Assembly: GCA_938084745.1 (NCBI GenBank)
Contig: CALKEZ010000019.1
Coordinates: forward strand, 1-64,000
Direction: 5' to 3'
Length of the DNA stretch: 64,000 nucleotides
Source of the DNA: an uncultured Gammaproteobacteria bacterium
GTDB lineage: Bacteria; Pseudomonadota; Gammaproteobacteria; Eutrophobiales; Eutrophobiaceae
Shown here: positions 1 through 8,730 of the stretch, piece after piece
How the letters are laid out: each line of letters opens with the position of its first letter
Position numbering within the stretch: position 1 is the stretch's first letter
The notes under the pieces: model-generated
What the model was told of the DNA's origin: nothing
What the model saw: the letters and a program-made list of their open reading frames with translations, nothing else
Database searches by the model: none
Made by a program: the position numbers and the translations under genes

Positions 1-178
1 TTTCCGTGTTGATTTGATTCAACTCGGTATAACGCCAGTTGTTGTAGTCACCCCCAGGGTAAGCCCAATAGTTAGGATTATCGTTCAGTTTACGAACTTC
101 ATCGTTCGCCATCACTGAGGTCGATAGTCCCAATGCCAGTAAGGCAATGAGCCATTTCTTTATTAACAGTTTATTCAT
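1..178 (-). CDS. PQQ-dependent methanol/alcohol dehydrogenase (XoxF-like), N-terminal part
   Basis: Only the first 59 codons are present; the gene runs off the left edge. The protein begins with a Sec signal peptide (basic start, leucine-rich core, cleavage expected after VMA at residue 24). The mature start carries the segment ending RYTELNQIN that is typical of the N-terminus of large subunits of quinoprotein methanol dehydrogenases, which oxidise methanol in the periplasm with PQQ plus calcium or a lanthanide. The RYxxLxQIN form is closer to my memory of XoxF than of MxaF, but so short a piece cannot decide. The start is supported by a strong GAGGAGG ribosome site just upstream. Active-site residues lie outside the window. 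Family assignment is fairly sure, subtype uncertain. Confidence 0.75.
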   Translation of the reverse strand, partial: MNKLLIKKWLIALLALGLSTSVMANDEVRKLNDNPNYWAYPGGDYNNWRYTELNQINTE

Positions 179-966
179 GACCTCCTCCTCTATATTAGTT
201 GATCATGTCGTTTGATCTCATTAAAAGTAGCGAATAACTCTATATAACACCTCGAGATCATAAAGTGCTATAGAGTTTTGAAACGGATATCTGGAACGCT
301 GGATTGGCAGCTAGTTTTGAACTTTTTTTGTGAAACGCAATGGTTGAGACCTGACAGGACCGTCAGTTCCGATAGACTGATAAAAACAAATGCAGATTGA
401 TGCATATTTATTATATTCAACCCTTCAACCCTACTTGCCAAATCCTTAAAATTAGTAATATACGAACAAAATCCTTAAAATTTTGATAAGCATAGATTTT
501 ATTTTTTGAGATTATTTCTAGGTTTAATTTTTTATATAAAGTTTATTTTTAAACCGTTAAATAGGAGGTTGCCTGATAAATCTTTACTAGGAAACACTAC
601 TATCTAGCCTTGCAGTTTTGTTACCTACATCAAATAATCTTGGGAGTCAGTTTAGGAAATTTTCCTATGTCACGCAAGACCTTTTTACTATTTAAAAACA
701 TATATCTAGACAACAAATATACAAGTTAATCAGGCGCTTGGGACGGCTTAAAATATTGCGACGCAGCATCAAGCATGCGTGAATTATGATAGTATAATAA
801 TGTAATTTATTCATGCAAGAGCAAGGGATGATAGTGTAATTTGAAGAATAATTATCCCTATCAATCAAGCTTGGTTACTCATCATAACTTCAAACTTACT
901 ATTTTACTAACAGACATGCGTTTTAAGTTCAAAGTATACATCCCACAAAGAAAAAACGGTTTGGTT

Positions 967-992
967 TAAACAACATTCTAGAATGTTGTTTA
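967..992. promoter_or_regulatory. Perfect 26-bp palindrome, possible operator
   Basis: Two exact 13-base inverted halves meet at 979/980 with no spacer; the core half-site is AACAACATTCT. A spacer-less perfect palindrome in a long upstream region suits a dimeric regulator. It could also be a weak bidirectional transcription stop. No matching second copy was noticed in the window. Confidence 0.4.
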
Positions 993-1017
993 CCATCCCC
1001 ATCTAGAAATTAAATTT

Positions 1018-1035
1018 ATGGGGCTTGCGCCCCAT
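1018..1035 (-). terminator. Hairpin after the small secreted-protein gene
   Basis: A 7-bp stem (ATGGGGC / GCCCCAT) with a four-base loop lies 17 bases past the stop of the leftward gene at 1052. On the minus strand it is followed by AAATTTAATTT rather than a clean U tract, so it is at best a weak intrinsic terminator. Confidence 0.35.
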
Positions 1036-1051
1036 AGGGGTAGTTCTGTGC

Positions 1052-1426
1052 TTATTTTGACGTGGGTTTAATTAACTCAACATGCTTTACAACAAGGCAG
1101 CCATCTTCAGCCTTTTCCCTGACTTTCAATAATTCTTTATACAGACCTTCACCTCGTTTATTGTCCCTAAAAGAGGAACCCTTTTCACCAGGCATTTTCA
1201 TATTCCTTTCAAAGGTATAACCTTCTTCATAATCGCTGTAAGTCATGTTAGATCTGATTGCATCGTAACGACAGTTACAGGTATAAAGATTTTCATCAGT
1301 CTGGCCACCTAATTCCGCCATGCAATTCAAAGCGTAACGTACAGTTTCCTCGGTGGGATATTCCTCTGCCATAACCGGCATCGTCGCCAGAAACAATAAC
1401 GGTATACTGATAATTAAATTTTTCAT
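1052..1426 (-). CDS. Small secreted cysteine-containing protein of unknown function
   Basis: A 124-residue protein with a Sec signal peptide cut after MPVMA (residue 20), leaving about 104 residues in the periplasm. Four cysteines at 35, 50, 52 and 110, including a CxC pair, suggest disulfides or metal binding. A good AGGAG site precedes the ATG. It lies upstream of the PQQ dehydrogenase gene on the same strand, separated by about 870 bases. I have an impression of similar short proteins near quinoprotein dehydrogenases but cannot name a family. A role in periplasmic methanol oxidation or in its maturation would be inference from location only. Confidence 0.75.
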   Translation of the reverse strand: MKNLIISIPLLFLATMPVMAEEYPTEETVRYALNCMAELGGQTDENLYTCNCRYDAIRSNMTYSDYEEGYTFERNMKMPGEKGSSFRDNKRGEGLYKELLKVREKAEDGCLVVKHVELIKPTSK

Positions 1427-1523
1427 TTATCTCTTTCTCCTGATTTCAAGTTGATAGTCATTAGTTAGTAATTTATCCAGATTTTGAGTTCTTAGAGGTT
1501 GGCTAACTTGCAAAAGTTGCATT

Positions 1524-2792
1524 TCATCTGGATAAATACGGTTTTATTAATTGCATGAGTCGATCTATATTGCCTCTGTTAGACTCAATAATTTCACGGC
1601 CTATTTCGCCAATGTAATGTCGTCGGTTTGCATCAGCCAATAACTTGCACACCTCATTCGCTAATTCTGCTTGATTGTAAATCCTAATCAACACATCTTG
1701 TTCTGATAGTAATTCTGTGATTTCGATAAAATTGAATGTGTGGGGCCCTGAGATAACAGGCAAACCCAGACTAGCTGGCTCCATCATATTTTGCCCGCCT
1801 GTTGCAACCAGACTACCTCCAACAAAAGCCACTTGTGCAGCAGCATAGTGTAATTGAAGTTCTCCTAATGTATCCAGCAAATACACAACATGTTTTTCTG
1901 TAAAGGCTTCTTTATCAGTTCGCCTTGTATAATTTAAGCCCATGTTGTTGCAATAGGATGCCACTTTATCCGCTCTTTCAGGATGACGAGGGGCAATGAT
2001 CAGTATCGCATCGGAATATTGTTTCAAGATGTTGATATGCGCGTTGAGAATAATTTCTTCTTCACCTTCATGAGTACTTGCCGCTATCCAGATAGGACGA
2101 TTAACCGAAAAGTATCGTTTTAAAGATTGAGCTTGTTCCAAAATACTTTGTGGTATCGTGATATCAAACTTCAGGTTCCCGGTAACAAACACTTTGTTTA
2201 CAGGCGCACCATAAGAGATAAAACGATCAGCGTCATTTTTGGTCTGTGTTGCGATGATGTCGACGCGACTTAGTGTTTCTCGCATTAAACCCGACACTAA
2301 TTTATATCCTTTTGATGATTTCTGACTTAATCGTGCATTGATAATAAGAATCGGAATATCTGAATATTGGCAGACATGATATAGATTAGGCCATATTTCA
2401 GTTTCCATTGTTATGAGTATCGTCGGCTTAATCAGACGAAGAAATTTTTTGACGGAAAAAGGCAGATCGTAGGGTAAATAAAGATGTCGGACATCATCCC
2501 CATAATGTTTTTTTAAGGTGATTGCGCCGGTAGGAGTAACTGTTGTAACGAGCAAAAGATAGCCGGAATGTTGTTCAAGCAGACGATTAATTATAGGAAC
2601 TGAGGCATTGACTTCACCGACCGAAACGGCATGTATCCAGATAACGGGCTTAACAGTTTTTTTCCATGTCAGGAAACCGAATCGTTCTTTCCATCTCAAT
2701 CTATACGCAGGGTTTTTGGTCCCCAGCCAAAAAAGCCTTAGTAAAACCAAAGGGGCAAGACAGTAAATTACCAGGGTATAAAAATGTCGCAA
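1524..2792 (-). CDS. waaA: 3-deoxy-D-manno-octulosonic acid (Kdo) transferase
   Basis: This inner-membrane glycosyltransferase moves Kdo from CMP-Kdo onto lipid IVA, the first step of LPS core assembly. The 422-residue length is usual. There is one N-terminal membrane anchor (about residues 5-23), then a GT-B fold. The HAVSVGE motif near residues 54-60 carries the catalytic glutamate, and a late GGSLVATGGQN segment (about 325-335) belongs to the donor-binding half. The only possible start is TTG: an in-frame stop lies 15 bases upstream and no ATG occurs before the anchor. Downstream of hldE and hldD on the same strand, it makes an LPS inner-core group. Confidence 0.95.
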   Translation of the reverse strand: MRHFYTLVIYCLAPLVLLRLFWLGTKNPAYRLRWKERFGFLTWKKTVKPVIWIHAVSVGEVNASVPIINRLLEQHSGYLLLVTTVTPTGAITLKKHYGDDVRHLYLPYDLPFSVKKFLRLIKPTILITMETEIWPNLYHVCQYSDIPILIINARLSQKSSKGYKLVSGLMRETLSRVDIIATQTKNDADRFISYGAPVNKVFVTGNLKFDITIPQSILEQAQSLKRYFSVNRPIWIAASTHEGEEEIILNAHINILKQYSDAILIIAPRHPERADKVASYCNNMGLNYTRRTDKEAFTEKHVVYLLDTLGELQLHYAAAQVAFVGGSLVATGGQNMMEPASLGLPVISGPHTFNFIEITELLSEQDVLIRIYNQAELANEVCKLLADANRRHYIGEIGREIIESNRGNIDRLMQLIKPYLSR

Positions 2793-2819
2793 TTTCTTGA
2801 GTTTTTAATGGATTAAAAT

Positions 2820-3767
2820 TTAGTTTGAATTAAGAAAGTCCAGATATGAATGCACACTTTCTTCTAGTGATGTGAATTTCTGCTGATAGCCCGCAGAACG
2901 CAATTTATCAATATTGGCCTCGGTAAAACTTTGATAACTGTCTTTTAGTGTCTCGGGGAAAGCAATGTAATTTATTTTTCCTTTCCCATGCCAATTAATA
3001 ACTGCATTAGCGACAGCATTAAAACTATTTGATTTCCCGGTCCCGACATTAAATATACCTGTAACATCCGGCTTATCCATAAGCCATAAATTCACATCGA
3101 CAACATCAGCGACATAAATAAAATCTCTTAGTTGTTCACCATCAGCATAACCATCACTGCCTTCGAATAATTTCAGTTCACCCGTTTCTTTCAGCTGATT
3201 ATTAAAGTGATATGCAACACTTGCCATGCTCTTCTTATGTGCTTCTCCTGGACCAAATACATTAAAGTAACGTAAGCCAACTACTTGCGATTTAATATTC
3301 GGCAACATTGCCCGAACGTAATTATCAAACAAGAGTTTTGAGTAACCATACACATTTATCGGAGATTCATTTTCCGGCGCTTCAGAAAACTGTGTATTGA
3401 TGCCGTAGACGGCAGCACTGGAGGCATAAAAAAAAGGGACTGACTTCTCCTGTGCGAAATGGAGTAACTCCTTCGAGTAAGTATAATTATTATCCATCAT
3501 ATACTGTCCGTCCCACTCCGTTGTGGTAGAGCATGCTCCTTGGTGGAATATCAGTTCTATCTTGTCACATAATTGATCGCGTTTTTCAATCAACCGCCTA
3601 AAATCTGTTTTATCAATATAGTCAGCAATTTTATTTACTTTCAGGTTTTCAAATTTCTTACCATCAGATAAATCATCAACCACTAGCACATTTTCTCTGC
3701 CGAGCTTATTCAGGCCAGAAATAATCTGACTACCTATAAACCCTGCACCCCCAGTAACAACTATCAT
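2820..3767 (-). CDS. hldD: ADP-L-glycero-D-manno-heptose 6-epimerase
   Basis: The enzyme converts ADP-D-glycero-beta-D-manno-heptose to the L-glycero form, the last step in making the activated heptose for the LPS inner core. The 315-residue protein is an extended short-chain dehydrogenase: nucleotide-binding TGGAGFIG at residues 5-12 and the catalytic YGYSK (Y140, K144). The hldE stop codon TAG runs into the AGAGG ribosome site of this gene, so the two are translationally close and certainly one operon. The two preceding steps of the pathway are encoded by hldE just upstream. Confidence 0.96.
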   Translation of the reverse strand: MIVVTGGAGFIGSQIISGLNKLGRENVLVVDDLSDGKKFENLKVNKIADYIDKTDFRRLIEKRDQLCDKIELIFHQGACSTTTEWDGQYMMDNNYTYSKELLHFAQEKSVPFFYASSAAVYGINTQFSEAPENESPINVYGYSKLLFDNYVRAMLPNIKSQVVGLRYFNVFGPGEAHKKSMASVAYHFNNQLKETGELKLFEGSDGYADGEQLRDFIYVADVVDVNLWLMDKPDVTGIFNVGTGKSNSFNAVANAVINWHGKGKINYIAFPETLKDSYQSFTEANIDKLRSAGYQQKFTSLEESVHSYLDFLNSN

Positions 3768-3775
3768 GTTAGCCT

Positions 3776-5203
3776 CTAAATATTTTCTGTTATTTTTTCA
3801 ATCATCAATGTAGTTGAACACCCTTCTTCAAATGGCAAAATAACAACTTCACCACCAGATTTTTTCACTAATGCTGCGCCGGCTATTTGCTCTTCAGAGT
3901 AATCTCCACCTTTGACCAGTACATTCGGTTCTATCATGGCAATAAGTTGTTCCGGGGTATCCTCGTTGAATGGCAAAACCCAATCAATACATGCCAAAGC
4001 ATTCAACACCGTCATTCTATTTTTTATTCCGTTAATCGGTCTTGAATCGCCCTTCAATCGTTTTACAGAGTCATCGTCATTGATAGCCACGATCAAACGA
4101 TCACCAAGTGAACGTGCTTTTATCAAATAGTTAATATGGCCTGCGTGAATTATATCAAAACAACCATTCGTCATAACGATACGCTCGCCTTTGCGTTTAG
4201 CGCGGTTGATAACATCCAGCACTGATGCTTTATCTAACAGTACAGATGGTCTGAACTTACTTCCATTGGCAGTATTTAATTCATCTGCACTGACTGTTGC
4301 CGCACCAAGTTTCTCAACCACCAGCCCTGCTGCAGTATTTGCCAGATAGGTGGCTTGTTCTAATTGATAACCCGACGCTATGGCAGCTGCTAAAACAGCT
4401 ATTACGGTATCACCAGCCCCCGTCACATCGTATACCTCATGAGTCTCTGCTTTGAGGTGTAGTGGTTCGTGGTTTTGGTGTAACAACGTCATCCCCTTTT
4501 CACCACGCGTCACTAACAACGCTTCTAGTTGCAGTTTTTTACGAAGATCATCCGCTTTAAAAATTAATTGTTCATTCGTCTTGCAATCACCAACAATCGC
4601 TTCAAGTTCCTTCAGGTTAGGGGTAATAATGTTTGCCTTACTATAACAACTAAAGTCGGAAGATTTCGGGTCAACCAGTACCGTAATATTTTTTTCGTTC
4701 GCGAGTTGAATAAGTGTTTGTATTTTGGTCAGACTGCCTTTTGCATAATCCGATAACACCAGCACATTAATTGATTCAAGCAAGCTCTTGTATTGTTCAA
4801 TTAATTGTTCCGTTTCAATAACCCTGAATTCTTCTTCATAATCAAGCCTGAGCAATTGTTGATGCTGGCTTAATACACGCCTTTTGGTAATAGTTGAATA
4901 GCCGTCCTGATGAATAAAATGACATTCCACACCTTTTTCACCAAGCATTTCTCTTAATTTATCAGCAGATTGATCCTTGCCGGTTATACCCAATAACTGT
5001 GTATTAACCCCCAAAGATGAGACATTGATAGCCACATTAGCTGCTCCTCCGGGACGTTCTTCGGTGTTTTTAACGCGGACAACCGGCACGGGAGCTTCTG
5101 GTGATATACGATTGGTTTCACCATATATATACTGATCCAATATAATATCACCCACGACTAATACTTTTGCGGTAGTATCAGGCTTAAAAACGATTTCTTG
5201 CAT
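3776..5203 (-). CDS. hldE: Bifunctional heptose-7-phosphate kinase / heptose-1-phosphate adenylyltransferase
   Basis: A fused cytoplasmic enzyme of ADP-heptose synthesis. The N-terminal pfkB/ribokinase domain ends with the DVTGAGDT anion-hole and catalytic-base motif. The C-terminal cytidylyltransferase-like domain has the GCFDIIHAGHINYL signature. I start it at the ATG at 5203, giving 475 residues, nearly the length of the E. coli protein. Reading further up is possible only from a TTG at 5239, which adds an unlikely basic 12-residue leader. First gene of the hldE-hldD-waaA operon, divergent from the DUF3108 gene. Confidence 0.96.
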   Translation of the reverse strand: MQEIVFKPDTTAKVLVVGDIILDQYIYGETNRISPEAPVPVVRVKNTEERPGGAANVAINVSSLGVNTQLLGITGKDQSADKLREMLGEKGVECHFIHQDGYSTITKRRVLSQHQQLLRLDYEEEFRVIETEQLIEQYKSLLESINVLVLSDYAKGSLTKIQTLIQLANEKNITVLVDPKSSDFSCYSKANIITPNLKELEAIVGDCKTNEQLIFKADDLRKKLQLEALLVTRGEKGMTLLHQNHEPLHLKAETHEVYDVTGAGDTVIAVLAAAIASGYQLEQATYLANTAAGLVVEKLGAATVSADELNTANGSKFRPSVLLDKASVLDVINRAKRKGERIVMTNGCFDIIHAGHINYLIKARSLGDRLIVAINDDDSVKRLKGDSRPINGIKNRMTVLNALACIDWVLPFNEDTPEQLIAMIEPNVLVKGGDYSEEQIAGAALVKKSGGEVVILPFEEGCSTTLMIEKITENI

Positions 5204-5273
5204 TACAACAATTACTCTTAATATTGGTCGATTCGGCAAATTTTAACACACGATAATTATCATAGTATTCAAT

Positions 5274-6008
5274 ATGTTGGTCAAAAAGCATCTATTTTTA
5301 CTTTACTTAACGCTTTATACCTCTTTTTGTATCGCAGACAGTAAAATTCCTGATTTTTTTGAAGTCAATTACACCTTGTACAGTAACGATACAAAAATCG
5401 GGGTAATGGAAAGACAATTCTACAAAGATGACAATGGTAATTATGCGTTTCGTTCCAAGAGCAAAACAACCGGATTTATTTCATTTTTTAGAAAAGACCG
5501 TATCTTTGAACAAAGCACCTGGGAATTCATTAATTCTGACTTCAAACCGCTGCACTATAAATATCAACATACAGGCGGTAAAAAGGATAGGGACGTCGAA
5601 ATCAATTTTAATTGGAATACTGGCCAGATTATAAACCGTGTTAATGATTCCGTCTGGAAGATGAAAACCGAACCAGGCATTCTCGACAAATTACTCTATC
5701 AACTAACAATTATGTCGGATCTCAAGGACGGCACTGTCCCAGAAAGTTATACCATCGCAGACGGCGGCAAGATAAAACAATACCTGTTTACCCGTGTTGC
5801 AGATGAAATAATAAAAACGCCACTGGGTGAGTTCAAAACGATTAAACTTACCCGTCAAAAATTAAACAATGAACGCCAGACTTTTCTATGGTGCGCCTAT
5901 GACCTGAACTTTTTACCCATAAAGGTAGTAAATGAAGAAAAAGATGATCGTCTTACTACTGCTGTTATTAAATCACTAGACGGTTTCGGCTTTAACAAGG
6001 ACCAATAA
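5274..6008 (+). CDS. DUF3108 family secreted protein
   Basis: A 244-residue protein with a Sec signal peptide (cleavage near residue 22, after FCIA). The rest matches the DUF3108 pattern: an opening beta-strand segment of the form FEVNYTLYSNDTKIG, a KSKTTGFISFF stretch, and a closing section on linear conversion to a sugar- or lipid-like signal. The function of the family is not established; members are periplasmic and found across proteobacteria. It is divergent from the LPS core operon and convergent with dsbC, so it is probably transcribed alone. Confidence 0.8.
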   Translation: MLVKKHLFLLYLTLYTSFCIADSKIPDFFEVNYTLYSNDTKIGVMERQFYKDDNGNYAFRSKSKTTGFISFFRKDRIFEQSTWEFINSDFKPLHYKYQHTGGKKDRDVEINFNWNTGQIINRVNDSVWKMKTEPGILDKLLYQLTIMSDLKDGTVPESYTIADGGKIKQYLFTRVADEIIKTPLGEFKTIKLTRQKLNNERQTFLWCAYDLNFLPIKVVNEEKDDRLTTAVIKSLDGFGFNKDQ

Positions 6009-6026
6009 CCGGCGTTTTAAATAAGC

Positions 6027-6734
6027 TTAACGATCAATTTGCTTGATAATTTCATCCGGGGGCATATAACCCGGCAGCATTCTGCCATTTTGCAGGAATA
6101 TTGCAGGTGTGCCTCGCACACCTAATTTTTGTCCTAGTGCATATTGCCGAGACACCGGATCATTACAGGACTGGGCTTCTATCGTTTCTCTATTTTTTGC
6201 AGCCGTTAATGCTGCTTGGCGATTGTCAGAACACCAGACATTACTCATTTCCATACCTGTAACCGATTCTACTCCAGCGCGAGGATAGGCTAAATATCGT
6301 ACGCTAACACCTAGTGAATTTAATTCCGGAACATCTTGATGAAGTTTTCTACAATATCCACAATCAACATCGGTAAAAACATAAATCACATCGTTTACAT
6401 TTTTTGAAGCGAACTCAATGTAATCATCTTTTTTAATGTTATCCAATAGATTAACTCTGGACTCCGCGCGTACATCTTCAGTCAAATTGCGACGTTGATT
6501 AATGTCCAATATTTCACCTTTAAAGACATAATTACCATCACGCGTCATGTATATGATGTCGGCACCAATGACAATTTGATAAAGATCCTCGATTGGCGTT
6601 GCCTGCACACTGTCGATTTCCACATCAGGAAGCAATTTAGACAATGCTGCATTGAGTTCATCTTCAAGCATATCGTCTGCAACAACTGAAAAAGAAACGA
6701 ATAAACCTATTAATAGAAACCGACTAAATTGCAT
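6027..6734 (-). CDS. dsbC: Periplasmic thiol:disulfide isomerase DsbC
   Basis: DsbC reshuffles wrong disulfides in the periplasm and is kept reduced by DsbD. The 235-residue protein has a signal peptide (cut after VVA or VVADD, about residue 19), an N-terminal dimerisation domain (about 20-85), and a thioredoxin-fold domain with the active site CGYC and the cis-proline loop RGTPA. A GGAG site sits nine bases before the ATG. It converges on the DUF3108 gene and diverges from the GspE-like gene. A TATAAT hexamer on the minus strand at 6808-6813 may be its -10 box. Confidence 0.95.
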   Translation of the reverse strand: MQFSRFLLIGLFVSFSVVADDMLEDELNAALSKLLPDVEIDSVQATPIEDLYQIVIGADIIYMTRDGNYVFKGEILDINQRRNLTEDVRAESRVNLLDNIKKDDYIEFASKNVNDVIYVFTDVDCGYCRKLHQDVPELNSLGVSVRYLAYPRAGVESVTGMEMSNVWCSDNRQAALTAAKNRETIEAQSCNDPVSRQYALGQKLGVRGTPAIFLQNGRMLPGYMPPDEIIKQIDR

Positions 6735-6934
6735 GTTAACTCCAAAATAAATACTTCAATATGTGGACGGGGTAATAACTCAATTATGCAGTAATACACA
6801 CTAGACTATTATACAGTAGTTCTGTTCCCTAACAGTATAAAGCTATTATATATCTAAATATTCGATGTGGCTTTTTTTCCGTGATAAAGTCATCAATAAT
6901 TAAATGAATGTGCTAAAACACAAAGCGAATTTGA

Positions 6935-8716
6935 ATGGATAATACCGCCTTAAAAAATATGTCAGAAACAAAACTCGACCTTGGCTATATCCTTGATTTA
7001 CTGGAAAAAGACGGTCTTATAAATAAAAAACACCGTACTCAGTTATCTAACATCAGTACCGAACAGGCAAAAATACAGATTCATCCTTTAATCACTATTG
7101 CCGAACAAGGCTGGCAATCCACAACAAAACCAGCTTATCCACTAAGCCTTGAGACCCTGACAAAGTGGTTAGCCGAAAAAGTAAACCAACCCTATCTGCG
7201 TATAGACCCACTTAAGATTGATGTGCAAAAAATCACTTCCGTTGTCTCACAAGCCTATGCCTCGAAATTAAAAATATTACCGGTCGAGGTCAACAATACC
7301 GAATTAACCATCGCAACCTGTGAGCCTTTTATAACATCCTGGGAAAATGAATTAGCACGGATTGCAAAACTTAAAATTAAACGGGTCATTATTAACCCCA
7401 GAGATCTTGAGCGTTACTTGGTAGAATTCTACGGGGTCAGCAAATCTATTATCGGGGCTGTCGGGCAAAAAAAAGATGAACCGATTACCCTGATTCAAAA
7501 CTTTGAACAATTAGTCAAGGTTGGTAAAGCTGGCGAACCTGATGCAAATGATCAACATATCGTCAGTATTGTCGATTGGTTATTACAATTTGCATTCGAA
7601 CAACGTGCCAGTGATATTCACCTTGAGCCGCGTCGCGAAAAAGGTCGTATCCGCTTTCGTATCGACAGTGTACTGCATCTGGTACATGAATTACCCGTAG
7701 TCTTAATGGGAGCCATCACCAGCCGTCTGAAATCGCTCGGGCGTATGGATGTCACGGATCGACGGAGACCTCAGGATGGACGTGTCAAAACGATTACGCC
7801 CTCCGGGAAAGAAGTTGAAATGCGTCTGTCGACCATGCCAACCGCCTTTGGTGAAAAACTCGTTATCAGGATTTTTGATCCTGATATGTTAGTCAAAAGT
7901 TATAAGGAACTCGGCTTTACCAATCACGATCAGGAATTACTGCGTGATATGGTGAATAATCCACACGGCATCATATTGATAACGGGACCGACCGGATCGG
8001 GAAAAACAACTACTTTATATTCAACGCTAAATCAGGTTGCTCGACCAGAAATTAATATTTGTACCATAGAAGATCCAATAGAGATGGTAGCACCTCAATT
8101 CAATCAGATGCAGGTACAACAATCGATCGGGGTTGATTTCGCTTCCGGCGTCAGGACACTACTGAGACAAGACCCGGATATCATCATGATTGGTGAAATT
8201 CGTGATCGCGAAACTGCCGATATGGCCATTCAGGCGGCATTGACAGGTCACCTGGTGTTATCCAGTTTACATACAAATGATGCACCTTCTGCAATTACAC
8301 GATTGATAGATATCGGCATGCAACCGTTCCTTTTGAACGCTACGATACAAGGCGTAATTGCACAAAGATTGCTGAGAACATTATGCGTTCACTGTAAAGA
8401 ATTCATTCCGACAGATAAACAAGCATGGATAGAATTTGCCAGCCCGAATAAATTAAAAATGCCCGTCAGGATTTGTACACCTGTTGGCTGTGATGAATGT
8501 CGTCATACGGGCTATATGGGACGAACGGCCATCTATGAAATATTAAAAATGAATCCGAGCATACGTGAAAACGTCTCATCACATACCAACCTGGATACTT
8601 TACGTGCAGCGGCATTAAAAAGTGGTATGCGACCATTAAAGATTGGAGGTGCTCAGAAAGTTGCGGATGGACTTACCACGCTTGAAGAGGTTTATTCTGT
8701 CTTACCACAACACTGA
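6935..8716 (+). CDS. GspE/PilB-type secretion or pilus ATPase
   Basis: A 593-residue hexameric traffic ATPase that powers type II secretion or type IV pilus assembly. The N-terminal third looks like the MshEN/GspE-N domain. The motor half holds Walker A GPTGSGKTTT (about residues 350-359), an Asp box, a Walker B region at DIIMIGEIRD, and the His box GHLVLSSLHTND. A tetracysteine zinc site (CVHC and CDEC) lies near the C-terminus, as in GspE and PilB. No pilus or secretion partner is adjacent; it is flanked by dsbC and xerD. Which system it serves cannot be told from here. Confidence 0.9.
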   Translation: MDNTALKNMSETKLDLGYILDLLEKDGLINKKHRTQLSNISTEQAKIQIHPLITIAEQGWQSTTKPAYPLSLETLTKWLAEKVNQPYLRIDPLKIDVQKITSVVSQAYASKLKILPVEVNNTELTIATCEPFITSWENELARIAKLKIKRVIINPRDLERYLVEFYGVSKSIIGAVGQKKDEPITLIQNFEQLVKVGKAGEPDANDQHIVSIVDWLLQFAFEQRASDIHLEPRREKGRIRFRIDSVLHLVHELPVVLMGAITSRLKSLGRMDVTDRRRPQDGRVKTITPSGKEVEMRLSTMPTAFGEKLVIRIFDPDMLVKSYKELGFTNHDQELLRDMVNNPHGIILITGPTGSGKTTTLYSTLNQVARPEINICTIEDPIEMVAPQFNQMQVQQSIGVDFASGVRTLLRQDPDIIMIGEIRDRETADMAIQAALTGHLVLSSLHTNDAPSAITRLIDIGMQPFLLNATIQGVIAQRLLRTLCVHCKEFIPTDKQAWIEFASPNKLKMPVRICTPVGCDECRHTGYMGRTAIYEILKMNPSIRENVSSHTNLDTLRAAALKSGMRPLKIGGAQKVADGLTTLEEVYSVLPQH

Positions 8717-8730
8717 TTCAACATATTAAG

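Larger units (their letters stand above)
179..1051. other. Long AT-rich intergenic region upstream of the dehydrogenase gene
   Basis: About 870 bases without a convincing gene on either strand. It holds the ribosome site of the dehydrogenase (180-190), long A/T-rich tracts, a perfect 26-bp palindrome (967-992) and a GC-rich hairpin (1018-1035). It is long for this otherwise compact genome and presumably carries the promoter and regulatory sites of the dehydrogenase gene. I could not identify a specific promoter with confidence. Confidence 0.6.
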
